The notes under the pieces are model-generated. The model did no database searches. It was not told where the DNA came from and saw only the letters and a list, made by a program, of their open reading frames with translations. From the NCBI GenBank assembly GCA_017430155.1, contig JAFRNO010000446.1, positions 1 through 14,710 on the forward strand: a DNA stretch of 14,710 nucleotides, read 5' to 3'. How positions within the stretch are numbered: position 1 is the first letter of the stretch; each line of letters opens with the position of its first letter. A program made the translations under genes and the position numbers. Positions 1 to 7,649 of this stretch are shown piece after piece. This DNA is from Kiritimatiellia bacterium. GTDB taxonomy: Bacteria; Verrucomicrobiota; Kiritimatiellia; RFP12; UBA1067.

Positions 1-2728
1 GATTGCCGGCGGCATCCGCATCCGGCAGCGTCACGTCGATGCCCTGGCCGCCGGTGATGGCCATCTCGGCGAGCGTCACGGCGAGGCCGCCGTCGGAGCG
101 GTCGTGGTAGGCGAGCGCGAGTCCGCCCTTCACGACCTTCTGCATCGCGTTGAAGAACGCCTTCAGGGTTTTCGCGTCCGCATCCGCGTTTTCGTTGCCG
201 AGCTGGTTGTACACCTGCGCGAGGCAGCTGCCGCCGAGGCGGTTCGCGCCCTTGCCGAGGTCAACAAAGACAAGGTGGCTCGTGGCGCCCTTCTTCAGAT
301 CGGGCGTGAGCGTGCGCTGGACGTTCTCGACGGGCGAGAAGCTGGAGACGACGAGCGAGAGCGGCGCCACCTGGCGGTGGGACTTACCCTTCGAGTCGGT
401 CCAGGTGGTGTGCATGGAGCAGCTGTCCTTGCCGACGGGGATCGAGATGCCGAGCGCGGGGCAGAAATCGAGGCCCACGGCCTTCACGGTGTCGAAGAGG
501 TTCGCGTCCTCGCCCGGCTCGCCGCACGGCGCCATCCAGTTCGCGGAGAGGCGCACGTTGCGGATGTCGCCGCAGTCCGCCGCCGCGAGGTTCGTGAGCG
601 CTTCGGCGATCGCGAGGCGGCCGGAGGCCGGCGCGTCGATGAGCGCCACGGGCGTGCGCTCGCCCGTCGCCATGGCCTGGCCGTTGAGCGTCTTGTAGCC
701 CATCATCGTCACCGCGCAGTCTGCCGCGGGCAGCTGGTAGGGGCCGACCATCTGGTCGCGCGCCACGAGGCCCGTCACGGAACGGTCCGTGATCGTCACG
801 AGGAACGTCTTGTCGGCGATCGTCGGCAGGTGGAGCAGACGGAAGAACGCATCCTGCGGCTTCACCCCGGCGAGCTTCAGCTTCTCGTGCGCGCGCGCCA
901 CGTGCGTGACGTCGCGCACCATGCGCGGAGGCTTGCCGAGCAGGACCTTGATGTCCATGTCGATCGGACGGTCGTGGAAGTATTCGTCCTCGAGGATGAG
1001 CCGTCCGTCGCCCGTCGCCTCGCCGATGAATGCCACGGGGCAGCGTTCGCGGGCGCAGAGCCCCTCGAACCACGCGCGCGCGTCGCGCCGCAGCGCGAGC
1101 ACGTAGCGCTCCTGGGCCTCGCAGCACCAGATCTCCATCGGGTTCATGGAGGGTTCCTCATTGTGGACCGTGCGGAGCGAGAACTTGCCGCCCGTCGCCT
1201 CCACGAGCTCGGGGCAGCCGTTGGAAAGGCCGCCCGCGCCGATGTCGTGGATGGAGAGCACGGGGTTCTTCCGGCCCATCGCCGCGCAGGCGTTGATCAC
1301 GCCCTGGCAGCGGCGCTGCATCTCCGCGTTGCCGCGCTGGACGCTGTTGAAGTCGAGCGCCTCGTCGTTCGTGCCGGTCATCATGGACGACGCCGCGCCG
1401 CCGCCGAGGCCGATGCGCATGGCGGGTCCGCCGATCTGCACGATGTACGCGCCGGTCTTGACCGGCTTCTTCTCCACCTGGTCGCGGATGATCACGCCGT
1501 GTCCGCCCGCGAGCATGATGGGCTTGTGGTAGCCGCGGTAGATGCCCGCCGCCTCGCCTTCGTACGTGCGGAAGAAACCGGTCAGCTGCGGACGCCCGAA
1601 CTCGTTGCCGAACGCCGCGCCGCCGATCGGACCCTCGGTCATGATCGCGAGCGGCGTGGCGAGACGCTTCGGGAACTCGGCGTACTCGCGCTCCCACGGC
1701 TGCGGAAAGCCCGGGATGTGCAGGTCGCTCACCATGAAGCCGCAGATGCCGGCGTTGGAACGCGAGCCGCTGCCGGTCGCCGCCTCGTCGCGGATTTCGC
1801 CGCCCACGCCCGTCGCCGCGCCGGGATAAGGGGAAATCGCCGTCGGGTGGTTGTGAGTCTCGACCTTCATCAGCTGGTCGAGCTGTACCTTCTTGAAGCG
1901 GTAGTCGTGGTCCTCCGTCGGTACGAACATCTCCGTGGCGAAACCCTCCACCACGGAGGAGTTGTCCTTGTAGGCGACGAGCGTGCCCTTCCCGTTCCTC
2001 TTGTGGGTGTTCTTAATCATCCCGAAGAGGGAATCCTTCTGTTTCTTCCCGTCGATGATGAACTGGGCGCCGAAGATCTTGTGGCGGCAGTGCTCGGAGT
2101 TCACCTGGCCGAACATCACGAGCTCCGTGTCCGTGGGATTGCGCCCGGCGGCGGTGAAGGATTCGGCCAAGTACTGCATCTCGGGCTCGCTGATCGCGAG
2201 GCCGAGGGAGACGTTCGCCTCGCGGATTGCCTCCACGCCGCGTCCGAGCACGTCGAACGTGACGCCCGGCTTCGGCGGCGGACAGTCGAAGAGGTCGCCG
2301 AGGTCCGTGTACACGCCCTCGGTCATGCGGTCGTAGAGCGCGCCGAGTGCAGCCGGCGGCACCGCAGGCGATACATTGAAGCGGATGCCGCGCTCGACGC
2401 GCGCGATGCCCTTCAGGCCGCAGTTGCGGAAGATGTCAGTCGCCTTCGAAGACCACGGAGAGATCGTGCCCTTGCGCGGCGTTACGTAGAACGATCCCTT
2501 CGAGAGAGGCTGCGCCGCACTCGTCTTGCCGTCCGCATTGAGGAGCAGCGCCGCGCGGGCGAGCGTTTCGGCGTCGGGGCCGTCGCCTTCGGGTTCGATC
2601 GCGTACACCCAGCGGGCTTCAATCCGGGCGTCTTTGAGCGCCGGGTCGGCGGCGACGAGGGCGGCGCGCAGGGCGTCGAGGCGGAACGGCGAGTACGCCG
2701 CGGATCCCATCATCAAAATCGGTTTCAT
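1..2728 (-). CDS. purL: Phosphoribosylformylglycinamidine synthase, large single-chain type (C-terminus beyond window)
   Basis: This enzyme performs the fourth step of purine synthesis in the cytoplasm: ATP-dependent amination of FGAR to FGAM with glutamine as nitrogen donor. The reading frame opens at ATG 2728 and runs uninterrupted off the left edge, so about 909 residues are visible of the roughly 1,300 usual for the large form. The missing part is the end of the second synthase half and the glutaminase domain. Recognisable family motifs, in order, are NSEHCRHK (~207), VETHNHPTAISPYPGAATG (~286), GGPAMRIGLGGGAASS (~429), IHDIGAGGLSNG (~488), VARDQMVGPYQLP in the second half, and YHDRSDGGL (~872). 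They match E. coli PurL closely from memory. A weak AAGG sits about ten bases before the ATG. The gene follows uvrA by 48 bases on the same strand. The assignment is secure; only completeness is unknown. Confidence 0.96.
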   Translation of the reverse strand, partial: MKPILMMGSAAYSPFRLDALRAALVAADPALKDARIEARWVYAIEPEGDGPDAETLARAALLLNADGKTSAAQPLSKGSFYVTPRKGTISPWSSKATDIFRNCGLKGIARVERGIRFNVSPAVPPAALGALYDRMTEGVYTDLGDLFDCPPPKPGVTFDVLGRGVEAIREANVSLGLAISEPEMQYLAESFTAAGRNPTDTELVMFGQVNSEHCRHKIFGAQFIIDGKKQKDSLFGMIKNTHKRNGKGTLVAYKDNSSVVEGFATEMFVPTEDHDYRFKKVQLDQLMKVETHNHPTAISPYPGAATGVGGEIRDEAATGSGSRSNAGICGFMVSDLHIPGFPQPWEREYAEFPKRLATPLAIMTEGPIGGAAFGNEFGRPQLTGFFRTYEGEAAGIYRGYHKPIMLAGGHGVIIRDQVEKKPVKTGAYIVQIGGPAMRIGLGGGAASSMMTGTNDEALDFNSVQRGNAEMQRRCQGVINACAAMGRKNPVLSIHDIGAGGLSNGCPELVEATGGKFSLRTVHNEEPSMNPMEIWCCEAQERYVLALRRDARAWFEGLCARERCPVAFIGEATGDGRLILEDEYFHDRPIDMDIKVLLGKPPRMVRDVTHVARAHEKLKLAGVKPQDAFFRLLHLPTIADKTFLVTITDRSVTGLVARDQMVGPYQLPAADCAVTMMGYKTLNGQAMATGERTPVALIDAPASGRLAIAEALTNLAAADCGDIRNVRLSANWMAPCGEPGEDANLFDTVKAVGLDFCPALGISIPVGKDSCSMHTTWTDSKGKSHRQVAPLSLVVSSFSPVENVQRTLTPDLKKGATSHLVFVDLGKGANRLGGSCLAQVYNQLGNENADADAKTLKAFFNAMQKVVKGGLALAYHDRSDGGLAVTLAEMAITGGQGIDVTLPDADAAGN

Positions 2729-2760
2729 GTTTTCGTGCCTTTTTTGGAAATCGGATGGAT

Positions 2761-2769
2761 AGTATACCA
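2761..2769 (-). promoter_or_regulatory. Possible extended -10 element for purL
   Basis: On the minus strand the 48-base gap between uvrA and purL contains TGGTATACT, which fits the TGnTATAAT extended -10 pattern, about 33 bases before the purL ATG. No convincing -35 hexamer lies 16-18 bases upstream, where the DNA is the end of uvrA. An extended -10 can work without a -35. purL may also be read through from uvrA, because no terminator is visible between them. Confidence 0.35.
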
Positions 2770-2776
2770 TAAAAAC

Positions 2777-5638
2777 TCACAGAAAGCGGCCGGTGAGGGA
2801 GGCGGGGTTGGCGCGGATGGCGGAGGGCGGCCCCTCCGCCACGAGCGTACCGCCCGCGTCGCCGCCGCCAGGACCGAGGTCGATGATCCAGTCCGCGCAG
2901 CGCATCACGTCCACGTTGTGCTCGATCACGACCACGGTGTTGCCGCTTTCGCGCAGCTTCAGGAGCAGCGCCATCAGCTTCGCCACGTCGTCGAAGTGGA
3001 GACCCGTCGTCGGCTCGTCGAGGAGGTAGAGCGTGCGGCCTGTCGAACGGCGCGAGAGCTCCGTCGCGAGCTTGATGCGCTGCGCCTCGCCGCCCGAGAG
3101 CGTCGTCGCGGGCTGGCCGAGGCCGATGTAGCCGAGGCCCACGTCCACGAGCGTCTTCAGCTTCGCCGCGAGGCGCGGCACCTTCGAGAAGAACTCGTAC
3201 GCCTCGGCGACGGTCATGTCGAGGACGTCGGAGATCGTCTTGCCGCCGTACTTCACCTCGAGCGTCTCCTTGTTGAAGCGGCGCCCGTTGCACTGCTCGC
3301 ACGTGACATACACGTCGGGGAGGAAACTCATCTCGAGCTTGCGCACGCCGTCGCCGCCGCACGTCTCGCAGCGTCCGCCCTTCACGTTGAAGCTGAAGCG
3401 CCCCGCCGTGTAGCCGCGCGCCTTCGCGCCCTCGGTCTTCGCGAACAGCTCGCGGATGTCGCTGAAGAAGCCCACGTAGGTGGCGGGGTTCGACCGCGGG
3501 GTGCGTCCGATGGGCGACTGGTCGATCTCGATCACTTTGTCGATGTTCTCCACGCCGGTCAGCTTGCGGAATTTGCCCGGCACGGCCTTCGCGTGGTAGA
3601 ACCGGCGCATGAGCTCGCGCTTGAGGGTTTCGTCGACGAGCGAGGACTTCCCGCTGCCGGATACGCCCGTCACGACGGTGAAGGTGCCGAGCGGGATCTT
3701 CGCCGTGACATTCCTGAGATTATGGTGCGTACAGCCGGAGATGGTGAGATAGTGGCTAGTTGTTAGTGCTGAGTGGTTAGTTGCTTGCGGGAGCGGTCGC
3801 GCTTGTCGCGACCGAAGCGGGGCTGCCTCGATCTGGCGTCTCCCCGTGAGGTAATCGGCCGTGAGCGTGCGGGATTTGAGGAGACCCTTGAAATCGCCCT
3901 GGTACATCACGCGGCCGCCTTCGCGGCCTGCGCCGGGGCCGAGGTCCACGATGTAGTCGGCCGTGCGCATCATCTCCGCGTCGTGCTCCACCACCACCAC
4001 GGTGTTGCCGCGGTCGCGCAGTTCCTTCAGCGTGGCGATCAGGCGCGCGTTGTCGCGCGGATGCAGGCCGATGGTGGGTTCGTCGAGCACGTACAGCACA
4101 CCCGTGAGACCGCTCCCGATCTGCGAGGCGAGGCGGATGCGTTGCATCTCGCCGCCGGAGAGCGACCCGCTCGAACGGTCGAGCGTGAGGTAGTCGAGGC
4201 CCACGTCGTTGAGGAACCCGAGCCGTTTCACGATCTCCTTCAGCACGTCCTTCACCACGGCGTAGTCGGGGCCGGCCAGCCCCTTGAAGAACGTCAGGGC
4301 GTCCTTCACGGGGAGCGCCATCACCTCCACGATCGTGCGGCCCGCCACCGTGACGGCGCATGACACGGGATTCAGGCGCGCGCCGTGGCACGCGGGACAC
4401 GGACGGTCGCTCTGGTACGACTCGAACTTCTCGCGCCGCTCGTCGCTCTCCGCCTGCTCCATCATGCGCTGGAGCGTGGCCATCACGCCCTCGAAGGGCT
4501 TGTCGTTCGAGCGCCACGGGAGGATAAGATCGTCATCGAAGCCGTGCAGCAGCTTGTGGCGGAAGCTGGCGGGCAGCTTCTCCCACGGGGTGTCCAGCTT
4601 TACCTTGTACTGCTTGGCGATCCGCGAGAGGATCTCGTTGTAGTACATGATCGCCATGTGTCCGGCGCGGCGCCACGGGTGGATGCACTCGCGGAGAGGG
4701 AGGGTCTTGTCGGGAATGACGAGGTCCTCGTCGAAGTAGAAGATCGACCCGAGGCCGCCGCACGTCGGGCACGCGCCGAACGGGGAGTTGAAGGAGAAGT
4801 TGCGCGGCTTCAGCTCGTCGAAGGAGATGCCGCAGTCGGGGCAGGCGTTTTTCTCGGAGAAGAGGAACGCCGCCGGCTTGCCGTCGGGCACCACTTGCTC
4901 CACCACGATGATGCCGTTGCCTGTCTTGAGGCCGAGCTCAACGGAATCGGTAAGGCGCGTGACGAATTGGCCGAACTCAGTTCGGCCATCATTGCTCTGG
5001 GCGGCGGCGGGGATCACGAGACGGTCCACCACCACGTCGATCGAGTGGTTCTTCTTCTTGTCGAGCGCGGGGACTTCCTCGAGGGCGTACGTCACGCCGT
5101 CCACGCGCACGCGCGCGAAGCCGGCGCGCTTGATCTCGGCAAGCGTCTCCTCGTGGCGGCCCTTGCGTCCCTTGACGGCCGGCGCGTACAGGATCAGCTT
5201 CGCGCCGGCGGGGTACTTGAGGATGGACTCGACGATCTGCTCCGCGCTCTGGCGGCGCACGGGCTTGCCGCACTTCGGACAGTGCGCCACGCCCACGTTG
5301 CCGTAGAGGAGGCGCAGGTAGTCGTGGATTTCCGTGACGGTGGCCACGATCGAGCGCGGGTTGCCGCCGGAGGTGCGCTGCTCGATGGCGATGGCGGGGG
5401 ACAGCCCCTCGATGCGCTCGACGTCCGGCTTCTGCATCTGGTCGAGGAACTGACGCGCGTACGCGCTCAGCGACTCCACGTACCGTCGCTGCCCCTCCGC
5501 GTAGAGCGTGTCGAACGCAAGCGACGACTTCCCGCTCCCGGAGAGGCCGGTCACGACGGTCAGCGAATTGCGCGGGATGCGCACGTCGATGTCGCGCAGG
5601 TTGTGGACTTTCGCCCCTTCGATGATGATGTCGGCCAT
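2777..5638 (-). CDS. uvrA: UvrABC excinuclease subunit A
   Basis: UvrA is the damage-sensing ABC-type ATPase of nucleotide excision repair; it loads UvrB on damaged DNA. The 953 residues cover the whole family: Walker A GLSGSGKS at 31-38, a CPKCG pair near 120, a CxxC...CxxC zinc module (CPDCG / CPTCG), a CPACHG pair, signature LSGGEMQRI near 491, Walker B VLYVLDEPTIGLHP near 517, second Walker A GVSGSGKS near 657, zinc module CETCGGDG...CEQCNG, signature LSGGEAQRI near 846 and Walker B LLDEPTTGLH near 873. The ATG at 5638 is supported by AGGAGG 13 bases upstream; that site overlaps the stop of the preceding gene, which suggests translational coupling. The linker between the two ATPase halves (about residues 605-632) is roughly ten residues longer than in E. 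coli and is built from two inserted repeats. All catalytic motifs are intact, so function is expected. Confidence 0.98.
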   Translation of the reverse strand: MADIIIEGAKVHNLRDIDVRIPRNSLTVVTGLSGSGKSSLAFDTLYAEGQRRYVESLSAYARQFLDQMQKPDVERIEGLSPAIAIEQRTSGGNPRSIVATVTEIHDYLRLLYGNVGVAHCPKCGKPVRRQSAEQIVESILKYPAGAKLILYAPAVKGRKGRHEETLAEIKRAGFARVRVDGVTYALEEVPALDKKKNHSIDVVVDRLVIPAAAQSNDGRTEFGQFVTRLTDSVELGLKTGNGIIVVEQVVPDGKPAAFLFSEKNACPDCGISFDELKPRNFSFNSPFGACPTCGGLGSIFYFDEDLVIPDKTLPLRECIHPWRRAGHMAIMYYNEILSRIAKQYKVKLDTPWEKLPASFRHKLLHGFDDDLILPWRSNDKPFEGVMATLQRMMEQAESDERREKFESYQSDRPCPACHGARLNPVSCAVTVAGRTIVEVMALPVKDALTFFKGLAGPDYAVVKDVLKEIVKRLGFLNDVGLDYLTLDRSSGSLSGGEMQRIRLASQIGSGLTGVLYVLDEPTIGLHPRDNARLIATLKELRDRGNTVVVVEHDAEMMRTADYIVDLGPGAGREGGRVMYQGDFKGLLKSRTLTADYLTGRRQIEAAPLRSRQARPLPQATNHSALTTSHYLTISGCTHHNLRNVTAKIPLGTFTVVTGVSGSGKSSLVDETLKRELMRRFYHAKAVPGKFRKLTGVENIDKVIEIDQSPIGRTPRSNPATYVGFFSDIRELFAKTEGAKARGYTAGRFSFNVKGGRCETCGGDGVRKLEMSFLPDVYVTCEQCNGRRFNKETLEVKYGGKTISDVLDMTVAEAYEFFSKVPRLAAKLKTLVDVGLGYIGLGQPATTLSGGEAQRIKLATELSRRSTGRTLYLLDEPTTGLHFDDVAKLMALLLKLRESGNTVVVIEHNVDVMRCADWIIDLGPGGGDAGGTLVAEGPPSAIRANPASLTGRFL
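3750..3783. repeat. TAGTGG/TTAGTTG imperfect direct repeat in the uvrA linker
   Basis: Two 13-base copies (3750-3762 and 3771-3783), differing at two positions, lie eight bases apart. They are AT-rich against their GC-rich surroundings. On the coding strand they read as CACTA/AACTA-type repeats and give the Ser/Thr/His-rich peptide NHSALTTSHYLT in the UvrA linker. The segment directly abuts the palindromic element at 3788-3816. The base composition indicates foreign, originally non-coding DNA. Confidence 0.6.
3788..3816 (+). repeat. 29-nt palindromic element, family 1 (CGGGAG leader, CTTGT loop), inside uvrA
   Basis: The leader CGGGAG is followed by a perfect 8-bp stem (CGGTCGCG at 3794-3801 with CGCGACCG at 3807-3814), the loop CTTGT and the tail AA. 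The same 29 bases occur at 6281-6309 with one substitution. Within uvrA it is read antisense and encodes about residues 608-617 (LRSRQARPLP) of the linker between the ATPase halves. That segment has no counterpart in the E. coli linker as I remember it. Confidence 0.85.
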
Positions 5639-5651
5639 TCTCGACTTTCAA

Positions 5652-5657
5652 CCTCCT
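5652..5657 (-). promoter_or_regulatory. uvrA ribosome binding site overlapping the upstream stop codon
   Basis: AGGAGG on the minus strand includes part of the TAG stop (5656-5658) of the upstream membrane-protein gene and lies 13 bases before the uvrA ATG. The overlap suggests that terminating ribosomes help start uvrA. The spacing is longer than ideal. Confidence 0.6.
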
Positions 5658-7635
5658 ACCAGAACAGCATGCTGCCCGGCGCCATCTCGAGCACCGACAG
5701 GACTTGCCGGGCGCGCGACGCGAGGTCCTCGCGTCCCGAGTGGTCCCGCACCCATTCAAAGAGCTTCCGCGCATCTGCTGGCCTGCCGCCGTTGTGCTGC
5801 GCATAGGCCAACTTCAAGACGGCGTCCGCCGACGAATAATGCCGTGCCGGCGCGCGGATTGAAAGCACGAGGTGCCGCGCGGCTTCGGGCCAGCGCCGCG
5901 CCACGAGCTCGGCGGTGCCGAGCGCCTCCAGCGCCTGGCCGCGCGCGTCGCGTGCGGGATCGTGCGCCACGGCCGCGCATACGTTGGTGATTTCGTCCCA
6001 GTCTTCCGCGCGTCCGCGCCGCATGAGGGCGTACGCCAGTTTCCCGTCCGTGGCGTCGCGCGGAAGCGTCGCGCGGCTGCGCCGCAACATGTCGATGCCC
6101 GCGTCGAGGTCCCCCGCCGCGCACGAGGCCTCGCCAACATGCGCGAGCGCGCGCCAGTTGTCGGGGTCGGACGCAAGCGTGTGCGTGAACGCCGTCATGT
6201 CCGTGCGGTAGCTCGCCACGACCGGATAGGCGACCGCGAAGAAAACTGCCACGACGACGGCAAGCCCCGCCAGGCAAATACGGGAGCGGTCACGCTTGTC
6301 GCGACCGAACCTCCCCCACAGCAGCATCCCCGCAAGCGGCAACGCCATCGCGGGAAGGTAGAGGAACCGGTCGGCGCGCGCGTGCTCGCCGAAACTGCCG
6401 AAGATGCCGAGTGTCGGCACGAGCGCCACGGCAAACCAGAAGACGCACCACGCCACATGCCAGAATGAAGTGAACTTCTGACGGCGCCACATCCACCACG
6501 CGCCCGTCACGGCCAGTATCGTGAGTGCCAGCACCGCCAAGCCCAAGGCGCCGTGGACCGGCCAGCCGCCCGGCACGGCGCGGTAGTCGAGGTGAATGCC
6601 GAAGGGAATGACCATCTGGAAAAGATAAAGGCCCACGGCCACGGCGGCGTTGAGAATGCGCCATGGAAACGACGCGCTGAACAGCGCACGCACGGCATGG
6701 CCCTCGGGGTGGGTCTGCGAGTAGACCGCGAGCGCGCCCGTGGCGGCGGCGAGAAGCAGGAAGAAGGACAAATGACAAAGGACAAAGGACGAAGGTGATG
6801 GGCGCGTTTCGGTGCGGTCTTCAACGGGCAAGATGCCCGTTGTCCCAGTACGCGGCCACATGATGCCCTCCACCGCCAGCACGAGGAACGGGAAGCACAT
6901 CGCCGTGGGCTTGCTCATGCACGCGAGGATGAAGCAGGCGTAGGTTCCGACAAGGGCGGGAATCCAGCCGTACCCCGTGCGCGCCCGTGCGCGAAGCCAG
7001 CAGAGCAGGCCGCCGAGGACGAACGTGGTGCACAGCAGTTCCTTCCGGCTTGCGATCCACGCCACCGCCTCCGCGCGTTGCGGATGAAGCGCCCAGAAGG
7101 CGGTGAGGAGGAAGGCCGCGACAAGCGCGGCCCTCCCGCTACGGGCATCTGGTAGGGACGGCTCGCCGAGCCGTCCGTCGATGCGGACGCCTAGGCGAGG
7201 CGTCCCTACCAACAGGCGAAGGAGGAACCAGAGGAGAAGGACGGCGTTCAACGCGTGGATCGCGACGTTCACGAGGTGGTGCGCGCCCGCGCCGGGGCCG
7301 AAGAACGAGATGTCGCACATGTACGAGATGTTGGTCGCCGGCATCCAGATGCCTTCGTGCCGCACGTTCGTGAACGCCTCGCGCACGTTCGCCCACGACA
7401 GACCGTCCTTCACGAACGTGCAGTTGAACGTGTAGGTGGGATCGTCCAGGCGGAGGAACTCAAACTTTCCGGACTGGCCGAAGAGCGCCCAGACGAGACC
7501 GACCAGCAGAAGCGATGCGACGACCGCAACAAGCGCGCCCATCCAACGACGTCCATTTTTAACCACAGAACACACGGAAGACACGGAAGAACTAGATTCA
7601 ATTCCGTGTGTTCCGTGTGTTCCGTGGTTTCTCAA
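5656..7635 (-). CDS. Polytopic membrane protein with GT-C/TMTC-like N-terminus and C-terminal TPRs
   Basis: About twelve hydrophobic segments are followed by a soluble tail of about 170 residues with TPR-like helices (DPDNWRALAHVGEASCAAGD onward). After the first membrane segment come an acidic LDDPTY motif, GIWMPATNISYMCD, AGAHHLVNVAIHALNAVLL and ALHPQRAEAVAWIASRKELL. This pattern resembles the bacterial TMTC-like TPR proteins, whose GT-C fold suggests transfer of a sugar from a lipid carrier to protein; the substrate is unknown and activity is inferred. The start is uncertain. TTG 7635 has GGAGG (7646-7642) at an ideal 6-base spacing, but the next ~31 codons are an inverted repeat. ATG 7542 begins just before the first membrane segment but has no ribosome binding site. 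TTG 7653 overlaps the rho stop. Several palindromic repeats are spliced in frame into loops between membrane segments. Confidence 0.75.
   Translation of the reverse strand: MRNHGTHGTHGIESSSSVSSVCSVVKNGRRWMGALVAVVASLLLVGLVWALFGQSGKFEFLRLDDPTYTFNCTFVKDGLSWANVREAFTNVRHEGIWMPATNISYMCDISFFGPGAGAHHLVNVAIHALNAVLLLWFLLRLLVGTPRLGVRIDGRLGEPSLPDARSGRAALVAAFLLTAFWALHPQRAEAVAWIASRKELLCTTFVLGGLLCWLRARARTGYGWIPALVGTYACFILACMSKPTAMCFPFLVLAVEGIMWPRTGTTGILPVEDRTETRPSPSSFVLCHLSFFLLLAAATGALAVYSQTHPEGHAVRALFSASFPWRILNAAVAVGLYLFQMVIPFGIHLDYRAVPGGWPVHGALGLAVLALTILAVTGAWWMWRRQKFTSFWHVAWCVFWFAVALVPTLGIFGSFGEHARADRFLYLPAMALPLAGMLLWGRFGRDKRDRSRICLAGLAVVVAVFFAVAYPVVASYRTDMTAFTHTLASDPDNWRALAHVGEASCAAGDLDAGIDMLRRSRATLPRDATDGKLAYALMRRGRAEDWDEITNVCAAVAHDPARDARGQALEALGTAELVARRWPEAARHLVLSIRAPARHYSSADAVLKLAYAQHNGGRPADARKLFEWVRDHSGREDLASRARQVLSVLEMAPGSMLFW
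6281..6309 (+). repeat. 29-nt palindromic element, family 1, inside the TMTC-like gene
   Basis: It is identical to the uvrA copy at 28 of 29 positions; the single G to A change (6291) breaks one stem pair. It encodes FGRDKRDRSR, a basic loop between two predicted membrane helices. The same DNA in uvrA is read in another frame as LRSRQARPLP, so the nucleotide sequence rather than the peptide is what the copies share. Confidence 0.85.
6766..6795. repeat. Tandem heptamer repeat (four units) inside the TMTC-like gene
   Basis: Four successive 7-base units are GGACAAA (6766), TGACAAA (6773), GGACAAA (6780) and GGACGAA (6787). A 7-base period is not a codon multiple, so losing or gaining one unit would shift the frame. 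On the coding strand it gives SSFVLCHLSFF, part of which forms the start of a predicted membrane helix. Confidence 0.7.
6823..6847 (-). repeat. Palindromic element, family 2 (TCT loop), inside the TMTC-like gene
   Basis: On the minus strand a TGGGAC leader precedes an 8-bp stem, AACGGGCA with TGCCCGTT, around the loop TCT. It encodes the hydrophilic loop segment TTGILPVED between predicted membrane helices. It shares the TGGG leader and TCT loop with the element in coaE (9798-9823), although the stems differ in sequence. Confidence 0.75.
7114..7138 (-). repeat. Palindromic element, family 1, inside the TMTC-like gene (sense orientation)
   Basis: On the minus strand CGGGAG is followed by stem GGCCGCG, loop CTTGT and stem CGCGGCC (7 bp, perfect). 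The leader and loop match the other family 1 copies, while the stem differs but stays complementary. It encodes GRAALVAA at the start of a predicted membrane helix, directly beside the family 3 double palindrome at 7151-7210. Confidence 0.75.
7151..7210. repeat. Double palindrome, family 3: two GGTAGGGACG elements in inverted orientation
   Basis: Element one (7151-7176, plus strand) carries a perfect 10-bp stem (7156-7165 with 7167-7176) around a single base. Element two is the same 26 bases on the minus strand (7210-7185) with three differences. Two of these form a compensatory swap of one stem pair (G-C to C-G); the third unpairs one position. The outer GGTAGGGACG and CGTCCCTACC ends can also pair with each other. 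The unit encodes the loop GTPRLGVRIDGRLGEPSLP between two membrane helices. Confidence 0.85.
7561..7629. repeat. Long inverted repeat (28-nt arms) at the start of the TMTC-like gene
   Basis: The arms 7561-7588 and 7602-7629 are complementary at 26 of 28 positions around a 13-base loop. The arms are built from ACACGGAA-type units and are less GC-rich than the surroundings. On the coding strand they begin a few bases after TTG 7635 and would encode NHGTHGTHG...SVSSVCSVV. If transcribed, a large hairpin would lie at the beginning of the message for this gene, just after the rho stop codon. No T-tract follows, so a classical terminator is not indicated. Confidence 0.85.
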
Positions 7636-7649
7636 TTTCCCCCTCCAGA

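Noticed and set aside
104..3766. A 1,220-codon open frame on the plus strand, opposite purL and uvrA
   Set aside because: It is antisense to two clearly conserved genes, Arg/His/Ala-rich, and shows no domain. Long antisense frames are expected in GC-rich coding DNA.
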